Assembly (NCBI RefSeq): GCF_001263415.1
Contig: NZ_LGTE01000018.1
Span: 1 to 60,308 of the forward strand
DNA length: 60,308 bases
Direction: 5' to 3'
Source: Thermincola ferriacetica
GTDB taxonomy: Bacteria; Bacillota; Thermincolia; Thermincolales; Thermincolaceae
A program made the translations under genes and the position numbers. This document shows, piece by piece, positions 26,256-35,935 of this stretch (the first letter of the stretch is position 1; every line of letters starts with the position of its first letter). The notes below the pieces were generated by a model. The model was not told the origin of the DNA. It saw only the letters and a program-made list of their open reading frames with translations, and did not search any database.

Positions 26256-26669
26256 ATGGAAATATCCAGAAGAGGTTTTCTGAAACTGACAGGAGCATCA
26301 ACGTTGACCGTAATTCTGGGGGACCTGGGATTTGACCTCTCTTCGGTCCAGGCGCAGGTGAAAAATTTAAAGATCAAATCCGCCCAGGCGACACCCACTA
26401 TCTGTCCTTACTGCAGTGTGGGGTGCGGGATACTGACATATGCTGAAAACGGCAGGCTGATTAATACGGAAGGGGATCCTGACCATCCCATCAACCAGGG
26501 CGCCTTGTGCAGCAAGGGCGCTGCCGTGTACCAGGTGCATGACAATGAAAAAAGGGTGAAAAAACCCCTGTACAGGGCCCCCGGCAGTGATAAATGGGAA
26601 GAAAAGGACTGGGATTGGGTCCTGGATAAAATCGCTGTTCCGCCACATCTACAGGTATGGCGGCCTTGA
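26256..26669 (+). pseudogene. Truncated formate dehydrogenase alpha subunit (5' fragment)
   Basis: The fragment encodes the N-terminal ~127 residues of an FdnG-type molybdo/tungsto-enzyme. It has a Tat signal (SRRGFLKLTG), the 4Fe-4S motif CPYCSVGCG and GDPDHPINQGALCSKGAA. Homology stops after WVLDKIA at about 26633; the frame then continues about a dozen residues into out-of-frame nrfD sequence and stops. The catalytic Sec or Cys residue and over 80% of the protein are missing. AAGGGAGG at 26240-26247 is still in place, so a useless peptide may be made. This is an internal operon deletion. Confidence 0.9.
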
Positions 26670-27022
26670 TGCTGGTATATGTCTGGAAGGAAGGAGACAG
26701 CGATGTCATCAAAAAGCTGGCTAAGGCAGATCTGATAGTAATTATATTCGAGGTAATCGTGTTAATCATGCTTCTGGCGTCGCTGAAATCTAATGCACCA
26801 CAGGCAGCCTCCGTTATTCTGACCGGTTCCTATGCCATGTTTTTCTGGCTGGGTATGGTGGTGCTGGGTTTGCTGATACCTTTTGCCGTGGAGATTTATG
26901 AACTGTTTACGGCCAGGGGGCATGCGGCTTTAAAGATGACGATGCCCACTCTGGCCGGTTTATCAGTCCTGGTTGGTGGCTTCCTGATGAGATATGTGAT
27001 GCTGTATGCCGGCCAGGTATAA
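26636..27022 (+). pseudogene. C-terminal fragment of an NrfD membrane subunit
   Basis: From 26636 the frame reads CSATSTGMAALMLVYVW and continues to a normal C-terminus with GSYAMFFWLGM and LVGGFLMRYVMLY, paralogous to the last ~125 residues of the intact NrfD at 25214. Upstream in this frame there is a stop at about 26624. The gene start and first half are gone, so it is the 3' end of the formate dehydrogenase operon joined to the 5' end of its first gene. Confidence 0.88.
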
Positions 27023-27047
27023 TCTGAAATCCGGCTTAGTTCTCTTA

Positions 27048-27094
27048 TTATACATTTCCGTTATACATTTCCGGGGCAGGGACAACCCTGCCCC
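27048..27094 (+). other. 13-bp tandem duplication and GC-rich hairpin before fdhE
   Basis: TTATACATTTCCG occurs twice head-to-tail (27048-27060, 27061-27073). It is followed by a perfect hairpin GGGGCAGGG-ACAA-CCCTGCCCC (27073-27094). No T-run follows, so it is more likely an mRNA processing or stability element than a terminator. Confidence 0.6.
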
Positions 27095-27131
27095 AACCTT
27101 CCCCTTGCACAAAATAAAGGAGTTGAAATCA

Positions 27132-27932
27132 TTGACTGTAGTTAACCTGCCCAGGGAACTGCTTGCATTTTACGAAGAAATGGATAACCTGTTAAACGGT
27201 TATACTGCCAAAATACGGCTGCCTGAAATGGAGATAACAGACAGCATTTTAAACCGGCATTATGCTGAGGGGATACCCCTGTTTACCCTTGTTAAACCGG
27301 CAATAGATAGAGACCTTTGCAGAGAAATATTCTGGAACGTATGTAAATTGCTTGAAGGGAAGAGACCGCAGGTCGGGAGTCAGGTGAAAACCCTCATAGA
27401 TGTGGCCGGACATGCCATTGACCGGCTTGTCAACGATTATGTTTCCGGGAATGATAAGGACATTGAGCGGCTGGTTAAGGAAAACCGGCTTAACAGGATG
27501 ACGGTGAATTTCATGCTTGAATGCACTGCCAGGCCTTTTATGAAGGCTTATGCCCGTTTGGCCGGTCCCTGTACAAAAAATGAAAAATGGCTAAAGAATT
27601 ACTGTCCTATATGCGGACATAAAGCCAGATATGCCTGGATTAAAGAGGATAATAAAAGGTTTTTACAGTGCAGCCTATGTGACCGTCAATGGTTGTTCAA
27701 AAGGCTGGCCTGTCCCAATTGCCTGAACGAAGAACATAGGACACTGAAAACCATATTTATTGAAGAAACACCTGATTATCAGATTCACGCCTGTGAAGAG
27801 TGCAAAACATATCTTAAGGTCTTCAGTACTGGTGAGGAAGCCGGTAACACAGGTTTAAAAGATGCTGCAACGGTTTTTCTAGATATCATTGCCCAACAGA
27901 ATGGGTACGTGAGCAATTATTTTACAAGTTGA
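27132..27932 (+). CDS. fdhE: Formate dehydrogenase accessory protein FdhE
   Basis: A 266-aa rubredoxin-like protein needed to activate Tat-exported formate dehydrogenases. Four CxxC sites are seen in the C-terminal half: CPICGHKARY, CSLCDRQW, CPNCLNEEH and CEECKTYLKVF. TTG 27132 is preferred, with AAAGGAG at 27115-27121; an in-frame ATG at 27006 would lie within the nrfD remnant. It is intact although its natural client operon is deleted upstream, which implies another formate dehydrogenase in the genome or very recent loss. Confidence 0.9.
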   Translation: MTVVNLPRELLAFYEEMDNLLNGYTAKIRLPEMEITDSILNRHYAEGIPLFTLVKPAIDRDLCREIFWNVCKLLEGKRPQVGSQVKTLIDVAGHAIDRLVNDYVSGNDKDIERLVKENRLNRMTVNFMLECTARPFMKAYARLAGPCTKNEKWLKNYCPICGHKARYAWIKEDNKRFLQCSLCDRQWLFKRLACPNCLNEEHRTLKTIFIEETPDYQIHACEECKTYLKVFSTGEEAGNTGLKDAATVFLDIIAQQNGYVSNYFTS

Positions 27933-27951
27933 CCTGCCAAGGTCTTTTTTT
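27931..27951 (+). terminator. Short terminator after fdhE
   Basis: GACCT at 27931-27935 pairs with AGGTC at 27940-27944 and is followed by seven T. The stem is short and overlaps the stop codon. Confidence 0.5.
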
Positions 27952-28143
27952 CTGTAATACGTATAAAAATGGGGGCGGCAGGAAATTTATATTATTCGGG
28001 AGCAAATTCAGTTCCATAAAATAGTTGTTATACCAAGTTAAGTTATCGCAAGAAAATATGTGTTATAACGAGAAATAAAGTGGAAAATAAACATGAAATG
28101 GGATTAGAGGAAAATATCTCGAAAAAACAGTTAAAAAACCGGT

Positions 28144-28172
28144 TTGATTTTGAAATACCTATTTTATATTAT
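28144..28172 (+). promoter_or_regulatory. Sigma-A promoter of groESL
   Basis: TTGATT at 28144-28149 and TATTAT at 28167-28172 are separated by 17 nt. The expected start point falls just before the CIRCE element. The rest of the 27933-28263 gap is AT-rich with no gene seen. Confidence 0.65.
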
Positions 28173-28182
28173 TATTAATGTA

Positions 28183-28209
28183 TTAGCACTCACAACGAAT
28201 GAGTGCTAA
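28183..28209 (+). promoter_or_regulatory. CIRCE element (HrcA operator)
   Basis: TTAGCACTC-N9-GAGTGCTAA is a perfect copy of the CIRCE consensus. It is the binding site of the heat-shock repressor HrcA, placed 55 nt before groES. Confidence 0.97.
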
Positions 28210-28263
28210 CAAAATTGGTAATAATATAATAAAAACAATAAATCGCAAGGAGGGGTTAGAGAA

Positions 28264-28548
28264 ATGATTAAACCATTGGGTGACAGAGTGGTAGTCAAAC
28301 CTTTGGCTGCCGAAGAGAAAACTGCCAGCGGCATTGTTCTACCCGATACTGCCAAGGAAAAACCTCAGCAGGGAGAAGTTATTGCCGTTGGTACCGGTAG
28401 GACTCTGGAAAACGGCCAGAAACTTGCCCTGGAAGTTAAAGTTGGGGACAAGGTTATTTACTCCAAGTATGCCGGAACAGAAATCAAGCTGAACAATGAG
28501 GAACACCTGATCCTCAACGAGCGCGACATTCTGGCAATCATGGAATAA
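28264..28548 (+). CDS. groS: Co-chaperonin GroES
   Basis: A 94-aa protein that forms the heptameric lid of the GroEL chamber. Family motifs are [10 protein letters not shown], the mobile-loop region [21 protein letters not shown] and [23 protein letters not shown] precedes ATG 28264. HrcA/CIRCE control is seen upstream. Confidence 0.97.
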   Translation: MIKPLGDRVVVKPLAAEEKTASGIVLPDTAKEKPQQGEVIAVGTGRTLENGQKLALEVKVGDKVIYSKYAGTEIKLNNEEHLILNERDILAIME

Positions 28549-28557
28549 AAATGATAA

Positions 28558-30195
<1,638 letters not shown>

Positions 30196-30220
30196 AAGGG
30201 AAGTCCGTTACAGCAAAGTG

Positions 30221-30267
30221 AAAGAGGATAAATTGTTCCCTCGGGGGAAAATTTATCCTCTTTTTTT
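30221..30267 (+). terminator. Terminator of groESL
   Basis: AAAGAGGATAAATT pairs with AATTTATCCTCTTT across a GTTCCCTCGGGGGAA loop, followed by a T-run. Confidence 0.88.
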
Positions 30268-30332
30268 GCCTTGTTGTTTTTAAACATCCAAACCTGGCCG
30301 GTTAAAAAACTTCAGAATGAGTTAAAATTATC

Positions 30333-30362
30333 TTGACTGGGCGTTAAAGCAAATGGTAAACT
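30333..30362 (+). promoter_or_regulatory. Candidate promoter of cysK
   Basis: TTGACT at 30333-30338 and TAAACT at 30357-30362 have an 18-nt spacer. The -10 is imperfect. No T-box or S-box was seen. Confidence 0.45.
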
Positions 30363-30423
30363 AATAACACAAAAGCATAGCGGAATAGTAGGAAATCAAA
30401 TTGCTCATTTGGAGGGGAATGTC

Positions 30424-31335
30424 ATGAAGGTGGCTAATAGCGTTACTGAGTTAATCGGACGTACACCGCTGGTCAGGCTGAATAAAGTGGCTAAGGGATT
30501 GCCCGGGCAGGTGCTGGCCAAGGTGGAATACTTTAATCCCGGCGGCAGTGTGAAAGACCGTATAGGTTATTACATGATTAAGGTTGCTGAGGAACAGGGC
30601 TTAATTAATAAAGACACAGTTATTATAGAACCCACCAGTGGCAACACAGGTATTGCTTTGGCCATGGTTGCTGCAGCCAGGGGATACAAACTTATCTTGA
30701 CCATGCCGGAAACTATGAGTATTGAGCGGAGAAATATTTTAAAAGCTTATGGGGCCGAACTGGTCCTCACCCCGGGGGAAAAAGGCATGCGGGGAGCTGT
30801 GGAAAAGGCGGAAGAACTGGCCAGGGAAATTAAAAATTCATTTATACCGCAGCAGTTTGCCAATGCCGCGAACCCTGAAATTCACCGTAAAACAACGGCT
30901 CTGGAGGTTTGGGAAGATACTGACGGTAAGGTAGACGTTTTTGTCGGCGGGGTAGGTACCGGGGGTACGGTGACAGGTGTAGGCGAAGTATTAAAAAACA
31001 AGAAAAAAGAAGTCAAGGTTGTTGCTGTTGAACCTGCTGATTCGCCTGTCTTATCAGGAGGGAAACCTGGCCCCCATAAAATACAGGGTATAGGAGCGGG
31101 CTTTATTCCCGAAGTGTTGAATCTGAAAATAATTGACGAAATTATGCAGATAACTTCTGAACAGGCTTTTTCTATGGCCCGGCGATTGGCCAAGGAAGAG
31201 GGCTTATTTGTCGGCATTTCTTCCGGCGCTGCTGCCCATGCCGCGGTGGAAGTGGCCAAACGCAAGGAAATGGAAGGAAAACTGTTAGTAGTGTTGTTAC
31301 CGGATACAGGGGAAAGATACCTTTCGGCATGGTAA
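30424..31335 (+). CDS. cysK: Cysteine synthase A (O-acetylserine sulfhydrylase)
   Basis: A 303-aa PLP enzyme making cysteine from O-acetylserine and sulfide. Seen are [15 protein letters not shown] with the PLP Lys near residue 43, [10 protein letters not shown], the PLP-phosphate loop [13 protein letters not shown], and [11 protein letters not shown]. The C-terminus ERYLSAW is a few residues shorter than the usual ERYLST-type ending but the fold is complete. ATG 30424 follows GGAGGGG at 30411-30417. It is monocistronic, with its own terminator. Confidence 0.94.
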   Translation: MKVANSVTELIGRTPLVRLNKVAKGLPGQVLAKVEYFNPGGSVKDRIGYYMIKVAEEQGLINKDTVIIEPTSGNTGIALAMVAAARGYKLILTMPETMSIERRNILKAYGAELVLTPGEKGMRGAVEKAEELAREIKNSFIPQQFANAANPEIHRKTTALEVWEDTDGKVDVFVGGVGTGGTVTGVGEVLKNKKKEVKVVAVEPADSPVLSGGKPGPHKIQGIGAGFIPEVLNLKIIDEIMQITSEQAFSMARRLAKEEGLFVGISSGAAAHAAVEVAKRKEMEGKLLVVLLPDTGERYLSAW

Positions 31336-31376
31336 AAAGTTTTTAATAGCAATGGGCAGATTTGCCGCAGCAATGA

Positions 31377-31411
31377 GGCCGAAATTCCAAGGAATTCGGT
31401 CTTTCTTTTTA
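31377..31411 (+). terminator. Terminator after cysK
   Basis: GGCCGAAATTCC pairs with GGAATTCGGTC around AA, followed by TTTCTTTTTATT. Confidence 0.8.
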
Positions 31412-31564
31412 TTACTGCTATTATTTGGTTGATGGACCCCTTGGGTGAACCAAAAGAAGAAAATACCGGAATTTGGATATATTACGGAAATTTAGAAGGA
31501 ATTAAGGTGATTTTGGGCGAAATAAAGAAAAAATGAGTAAATTTGAAAACGAGGGGCCCAGAAA

Positions 31565-32449
31565 GTGAAGGATAGTTTAACTTCTGCGGTATCGATGAAA
31601 ACTAAAGATGTTACTTTCAATATCCTGAAAAAATTGTTTAATCAAATTACCCTGACCGATGAATTGGAAGTGGGGTCTACCCGTAAGGCTGTACGGGAAG
31701 TGCTTAAACAGGTGCTGCGGCACCGGAATCTAATGGCCAATTTGACCAGAGTCAGGTCATATGATTCCTATACATTTGACCATTCCGTCAATGTATGCAT
31801 GCTGTCCCTGTTGATGGGTCTCTACCTTAACTTGAGTAAGAATGAGCTGCATAATCTGGGCATCGGGGCTTTGCTGCATGATATTGGCATGGAGCGGGTT
31901 GATAAAAACGTCATATATAAAACAGGCCCTTTATCTCCTGAAGAAATTAGGCAGGTGAGAAAACATCCCTGCTGGGGTTACGAAATGCTCAGCGTTATCG
32001 CCGGCTTGCCGGAAGAAGCGGCTGTCGTTGCCCTGCAGCATCACGAGCGGTTAGATGGATCAGGTTATCCTAATTCTATAGGGGGAAAACAAATTCATTA
32101 TTTTGCCAGGATTGTGGCGGTAGCTGATGTTTTTGACGCGTTGCTGGCCGATCGACCCTTCCGGAATGCTTTTTATCCGCATCAGGCAGTGGACATTATT
32201 GTCAAGTACAAGGGACAGTTCGACCCGGAGGTTTTGCATATTTTTCTTGATAAAATTGCTATTTATCCTCTTGGCACGAAGGTGCGGCTTAATTCCGGCG
32301 AAATTGGCACAGTGGTGGACATGAACAGGGGCAGCCATACCAGGCCAATAATCCGTCTGGAGCAGACAGGGAACAGCCCGGCGGCTGTCTACAGGGAAAT
32401 AGACCTGTCAAAGCATGAAGATCTGTATATTGTAAAGGTTATCCGATAA
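31565..32449 (+). CDS. HD-GYP domain phosphodiesterase
   Basis: A 294-aa protein with one HD-GYP domain: FDHSVNVCMLSLLMG near residue 75, HDIGMERV near 105 (Met in place of the usual Lys) and HHERLDGSGYP near 160. A C-terminal ~55-residue tail (LGTKVRLNSGEIGTVVDMNRGSHTRPIIRL) looks like a small beta-barrel often found behind HD-GYP domains in Clostridia. GTG 31565 has only a weak GAGGGG upstream. It is one of three HD-GYP proteins in the window. Confidence 0.85.
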   Translation: MKDSLTSAVSMKTKDVTFNILKKLFNQITLTDELEVGSTRKAVREVLKQVLRHRNLMANLTRVRSYDSYTFDHSVNVCMLSLLMGLYLNLSKNELHNLGIGALLHDIGMERVDKNVIYKTGPLSPEEIRQVRKHPCWGYEMLSVIAGLPEEAAVVALQHHERLDGSGYPNSIGGKQIHYFARIVAVADVFDALLADRPFRNAFYPHQAVDIIVKYKGQFDPEVLHIFLDKIAIYPLGTKVRLNSGEIGTVVDMNRGSHTRPIIRLEQTGNSPAAVYREIDLSKHEDLYIVKVIR

Positions 32450-32482
32450 CAAATATTTTCTCGGGAACCAGGACAACCCAAG

Positions 32483-32511
32483 TTGAATTTGTGTGCAGAT
32501 TGTTGTATAAT
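32483..32511 (+). promoter_or_regulatory. Promoter of tRNA-Thr
   Basis: TTGAAT at 32483-32488 and TATAAT at 32506-32511 are separated by exactly 17 nt. The tRNA begins 22 nt downstream. Confidence 0.8.
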
Positions 32512-32532
32512 ATACTTCGTGACAATTAATTT

Positions 32533-32607
32533 GCCGAAGTAGCTCAGCGGTAGAGCAACGCACTCGTAATGCGTAGGTCGTGGGTTCAAATCCCATCTTC
32601 GGCTCCA
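32533..32607 (+). tRNA. tRNA-Thr (anticodon CGT), CCA encoded
   Basis: The acceptor stem is GCCGAAG (32533-32539) with CTTCGGC (32597-32603), followed by discriminator T and CCA at 32605-32607. The D arm is GCTC-N7-GAGC. The anticodon stem ACGCA/TGCGT encloses CTCGTAA with anticodon CGT. The T arm is GTGGG-TTCAAAT-CCCAT. It is a single gene with its own promoter and terminator. Confidence 0.97.
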
Positions 32608-32620
32608 CGAGGAAGCATAC

Positions 32621-32645
32621 AACCGCAAGGAATTGCGGTTTTTTG
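32621..32645 (+). terminator. Terminator after tRNA-Thr
   Basis: AACCGCAA-GGAA-TTGCGGTT hairpin followed by a T-run. On the opposite strand it could also serve the minus-strand gene at 32907-33287. Confidence 0.85.
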
Positions 32646-32765
32646 TTTTTTATATGAGAAGATTTTCATAGATAAAAATTACTAATGCATCACAAAGTCT
32701 TAAGTATTCTTATTTTTTACCACTAAGAATATCATCAAGCAGCAAGACCGCTTGTGATTCTGCAT

Positions 32766-32905
32766 GTTTCACCAGCTATGGTCAGCAAAATCGCGGACAA
32801 GATTTTACCCATAATTACCGAATAAGGAACAGAAAGTATTAATGGCTGATTTGAAGAAGGTCTGCCAGGCTTTGACCCTTGAAGAAGCTGAGATGGTTTT
32901 TGAAA
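32766..32905 (+). mobile_element. Degenerate IS256-type transposase remnant
   Basis: Two short scraps in different frames. Bases 32766-32822 read VSPAMVSKIADKILPIITE, like the IS256-family VSxxxVSxITDKVLPxIxEW block. Bases 32842-32905 read MADLKKVCQALTLEEAEMVFE, like the later LKxxYQAPTxEEAExAL block of the same family. The sequence between the blocks is deleted and both ends are eroded. No terminal repeats were found. The assignment rests on remembered family motifs. Confidence 0.5.
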
Positions 32906-32906
32906 T

Positions 32907-33287
32907 TTATTTCACTCTTCTGATTTGGGCTGTTTCCATTTGTAGGACGTCTACTTTGGCTTCAATGCGGTCAAGTGTGGTGATAATGCGGTTGTTGATG
33001 TCGGCCTGGACTTCGCGGAAATCGTAAAGAGCCCGAATTTTATCTGTAATCTCAGTCTCGATTTTGGATTCCAGTTTATCCATACGGCCTTCCAGCCTTT
33101 GCTGGCCTTCTTCGAGTTTATCCATACGGCCTTCCAGTCTTTGCTGGCCTTCTTCGAGTTTATCCATACGGCCTTCCAGTCTTTGCTGACCTTCTTTTAT
33201 GTCGGTTACTTCTCTATATACTTTTTCCTGATTAACTTTTAAGTCTTTAATTTCACTCAAAATTAGTTGAAGAATTTTTTCTTCCAT
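32907..33287 (-). CDS. Coiled-coil protein with internal 14-residue repeats
   Basis: A 126-aa protein and the only minus-strand gene. AAAGGAGT stands 7 nt before its ATG. It is almost entirely helical and charged. The unit EEGQQRLEGRMDKL occurs three times in tandem (about residues 30-71), a two-heptad coiled-coil repeat, followed by a tail with DIKEG/DINN-like helices. It has no signal peptide or membrane segment. Similar small proteins (DUF-type coiled coils) occur in Firmicutes, but function is unknown. The repeat number is probably variable between strains. Confidence 0.8.
   Translation of the reverse strand: MEEKILQLILSEIKDLKVNQEKVYREVTDIKEGQQRLEGRMDKLEEGQQRLEGRMDKLEEGQQRLEGRMDKLESKIETEITDKIRALYDFREVQADINNRIITTLDRIEAKVDVLQMETAQIRRVK
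33074..33199. repeat. Three 42-bp tandem repeats inside the coiled-coil gene
   Basis: Unit boundaries fall at 33074, 33116 and 33158, each starting GTTTATCCATACGGCCTTCC. The first two units are nearly identical and the third diverges at its end. The 42-bp period keeps frame (14 codons). Confidence 0.85.
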
Positions 33288-33542
33288 TTTGTTACTCCTT
33301 TTATCGAAATTTACCTGTCTATTTCATCATATCAACCTATCCAAAAGTTTTCAACTATATCAAGGTTTTTATAGCGAAATTTGTAAGATTGTTCGGACTG
33401 TTATGCTTTGACAGTTATGTGCCGGAATCGCAATTATTTAAAAAGTATAAACGAGCGAAAAGAGGAAGGATTTTTGTTCAGTGGGAGATAAATATATACC
33501 GGTAACTAGTTGACTAATATGATTAGAGGTGTCAAACAAAAC

Positions 33543-35168
33543 ATGAGCAGAGGTATCAGAGTTCTTTTTGTCATTGTATTCTTTTTATCTGCAATGGTAT
33601 CGATAACGGTTGAAGCATATGCCGGGCCTTCTCCTTATGATGACCCTGTTTTGGCTACATATACAGGACCAAACGGGATTAAAATCATCAGCCACCATCC
33701 CAAATGGGTTGATAAGGCCAAACTGAAAAGTGTTTGGGACGAGCTGATGCGGAATACTCATTTCGAGGAAATAAAATACTTCAAACAAGTTGATATTTAT
33801 CAGGGCGATTACGTGAGCATGTATTACGGAGGGGTTGCCACCCGGACATGGTCTGACGGTAGGCAGGAAAAGTATTTTGCCGATGACGGGCGCATTGCCT
33901 ATTTTCCCGATCCGCACGACGGCAGTGAAACAGGTATGGCCCATACGCTGGCTCACGAATACGGCCACCATTTTACCCTGTATTACCTTTGGAAAAAAGA
34001 AAAGGTAAGCCTGGACGACAGCAGTTGGAAAAAATCCAATTATGCCAGGATCAGAGGTTTAACCTCCTATCCGCAAGTCGGGGTTAATGCAGAACACGAA
34101 TGGCAGCCTGCGGAAATAGCGGCAGCCGATTATATACAGTTATTCGGCTCGCCAAATGCCCGTAAGATAATTCAATTTAAAGGCCGTTGGACAGGAATGT
34201 ACAGTACCTATATGTATAACTTCTGTCCGCAGGAAAATATGAATTTGCCATTGGCGGCACAAGTCCCCGGTTTGTACGAATACTGGCTTAAACTGGCGGG
34301 TCAGCCGACAGCCAATATCAATCTTCCGCCCACAGCGCCGGTATTAGCCTTAACGAATGTGAAAGAAAGCGGGTTTTTTAGCCGGACCTTGATTTTTCAG
34401 TGGAATAGAGGCCTGGACAATAAAAATAACCCAATTTCATACACATTACTTGAGTATGATTCGCCTGATGAAAACCTGGGCTATCCGGTGGCTTTTTCTG
34501 TAAATGAAACTAAGGCAGAACGATTGGTTTACGACAGTGAGAATGGCATAAAATATTACAGGGTTTTGGCGGCAGACCCGGAAGGAATGATTGTTTCCTC
34601 CAATTTGCTGAAGGTGGATTTGCAGAATCCGCAAGTGCAAAAGGCTCCGCAAGACCTGTTGTTCCGGGATGTTCCGCCGGGGTTCTGGGCGGAGGAGGCT
34701 ATAGCGGAACTGGTTGGTAAAGGTATTTTAAGGGGATACGCAGACAATACCTTCAAACCTAGCAAAAAAATAACCAGGGCGGAATTTGCCGTCACCCTGT
34801 GCAACCTGCTGGGGCTGCAACCGGAGTCTGCAGGCTGGCTGTTTGCCGATACGGTTAATCATTGGGCCAGGGGATACATTGCGGCAGTAAGAGAAGCAGG
34901 TTTGATCCAGGGATATGCCGGCAACCTTTTCCGGCCGGATAAACAGATAAGCCGGGCTGAGGCGGCGGTAATTATCAGCAAAGCCTTGAAGCTGACAGAC
35001 AGTTCTCCCGAGGTGCCGGCTGATGTGGAGCGCCACTGGGCCAGGGAGGCTGTGGCCCGGGTTTTGCAAGCCCACATAATGACGGGCTATCCTGACGGTG
35101 CTTTTGGTCCGGATATGAGCCTCAGCAGGGCCGAAACGGCGGCTCTTTTGGTTAAGACAGCGATATAA
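33543..35168 (+). CDS. Secreted zinc metalloprotease-like protein with three SLH domains
   Basis: About 541 aa. A signal peptide (residues ~1-26) precedes a zincin-like domain with the motif AHEYGHHFTLYY (HExxH type) near residue 136 and a downstream Glu-rich region (AEHEWQPAEIAAADY) that may supply the third ligand. A fibronectin-III-like segment (~260-365) follows, and then three S-layer homology domains with TRAEFAV, SRAEAAV and SRAETAA motifs. It is probably displayed on the S-layer. ATG 33543 is chosen with AGAGGTG at 33525-33531; upstream in-frame starts have no site. Substrate is unknown. Confidence 0.85.
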   Translation: MSRGIRVLFVIVFFLSAMVSITVEAYAGPSPYDDPVLATYTGPNGIKIISHHPKWVDKAKLKSVWDELMRNTHFEEIKYFKQVDIYQGDYVSMYYGGVATRTWSDGRQEKYFADDGRIAYFPDPHDGSETGMAHTLAHEYGHHFTLYYLWKKEKVSLDDSSWKKSNYARIRGLTSYPQVGVNAEHEWQPAEIAAADYIQLFGSPNARKIIQFKGRWTGMYSTYMYNFCPQENMNLPLAAQVPGLYEYWLKLAGQPTANINLPPTAPVLALTNVKESGFFSRTLIFQWNRGLDNKNNPISYTLLEYDSPDENLGYPVAFSVNETKAERLVYDSENGIKYYRVLAADPEGMIVSSNLLKVDLQNPQVQKAPQDLLFRDVPPGFWAEEAIAELVGKGILRGYADNTFKPSKKITRAEFAVTLCNLLGLQPESAGWLFADTVNHWARGYIAAVREAGLIQGYAGNLFRPDKQISRAEAAVIISKALKLTDSSPEVPADVERHWAREAVARVLQAHIMTGYPDGAFGPDMSLSRAETAALLVKTAI

Positions 35169-35204
35169 CGGGCGTAGGTATTTACATTGGGTATATCTGT
35201 GGGT

Positions 35205-35233
35205 TTGATTTTGGGATAAATACTGGCTATAAT
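35205..35233 (+). promoter_or_regulatory. Sigma-A promoter of the HD protein / ogt pair
   Basis: TTGATT at 35205-35210 and TATAAT at 35228-35233 have a 17-nt spacer, 42 nt before the start codon. Confidence 0.75.
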
Positions 35234-35275
35234 GTTGAAAAAAGCATATGGTGTTTGCTGTGAGGAGGAACCTTT

Positions 35276-35935
35276 TTGATTACCCTTGAAAATATAAAAA
35301 ACCACCCGGAAATAGATACTTATTTTCAAAAGACTAACATGTACCTCGGTAAGATGGGCGCTATAGAACACAATTATCAGCATGCTGAAACGGTAGCCCG
35401 TAACAGCGCCAAAATACTTAAGGCGTTAGGTTACCCGAAAAGACAGCAGGAGCTGGCCGGTATTGCGGGTTACCTGCATGATGTAGGGAACGTAATCAAC
35501 CGGTATGATCATGGTAGAACCGGAGGGGTTTTGGCTTTTACTTTTTTATTTAAAATGGGTATGCCGCCGGAAGAAATTGCCGTGGTCGTTTCGGCGATTG
35601 GCAATCATGAGGAGAGAAACGGCAGTCCCGTAAGTCCTGTAGGCGCTGCTGTAATGATTGCCGATAAAGCTGATGTACACCGGTCACGGGTTAGGAAAAC
35701 CGATTTTGCAACTTTTACTACCAGAGACCGGGTAAACTATGCCGTAGATTTATCGGAGCTGAAAGTGGACGGTGTTAACCGGAAAATTATCATGGATTTG
35801 AGCATAGATCTGGAGATTTGTTCAGTGATGGAGTATTTTGAAATTTTTCTCACCCGGATGCTTTTATGCCGTAGGGCAGCCAGCCTGTTAAACTGTGAGT
35901 TTGAACTTTTTATTAACAAGGCCAGGTTATTATGA
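35276..35935 (+). CDS. HD domain phosphohydrolase
   Basis: A 219-aa protein with an HD metal-dependent hydrolase fold: EHNYQHAETVARNSAKI near residue 31, GYLHDVGN near 67, and VSAIGNHEE and ADKADVHRSR further on. It lacks the GYP signature, so it is not a cyclic di-GMP enzyme of that class; substrate unknown. TTG 35276 is supported by GAGGAGGAA at 35262-35270. Its stop overlaps ogt by 4 nt, so the two are coupled. Confidence 0.85.
   Translation: MITLENIKNHPEIDTYFQKTNMYLGKMGAIEHNYQHAETVARNSAKILKALGYPKRQQELAGIAGYLHDVGNVINRYDHGRTGGVLAFTFLFKMGMPPEEIAVVVSAIGNHEERNGSPVSPVGAAVMIADKADVHRSRVRKTDFATFTTRDRVNYAVDLSELKVDGVNRKIIMDLSIDLEICSVMEYFEIFLTRMLLCRRAASLLNCEFELFINKARLL

Noticed and set aside
26037-26256. 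Longer N-terminus for the formate dehydrogenase fragment
   Set aside because: The extension overlaps the nrfD gene and the terminator; the Tat signal and ribosome binding site define the start at 26256.
30268-30423. T-box or S-box leader before cysK
   Set aside because: No conserved T-box or SAM-riboswitch words or terminator were found between the promoter and the start codon.
32842-33027. Open frame of 61 codons starting MADLKKVCQAL
   Set aside because: Only its first ~20 residues look like transposase; the rest is antisense to the coiled-coil gene. It is treated as part of the IS256 remnant.
33074-33199. Tandem 42-bp repeats as a possible CRISPR array
   Set aside because: The units are contiguous with no spacers and encode an in-frame coiled-coil repeat; no cas genes are present.
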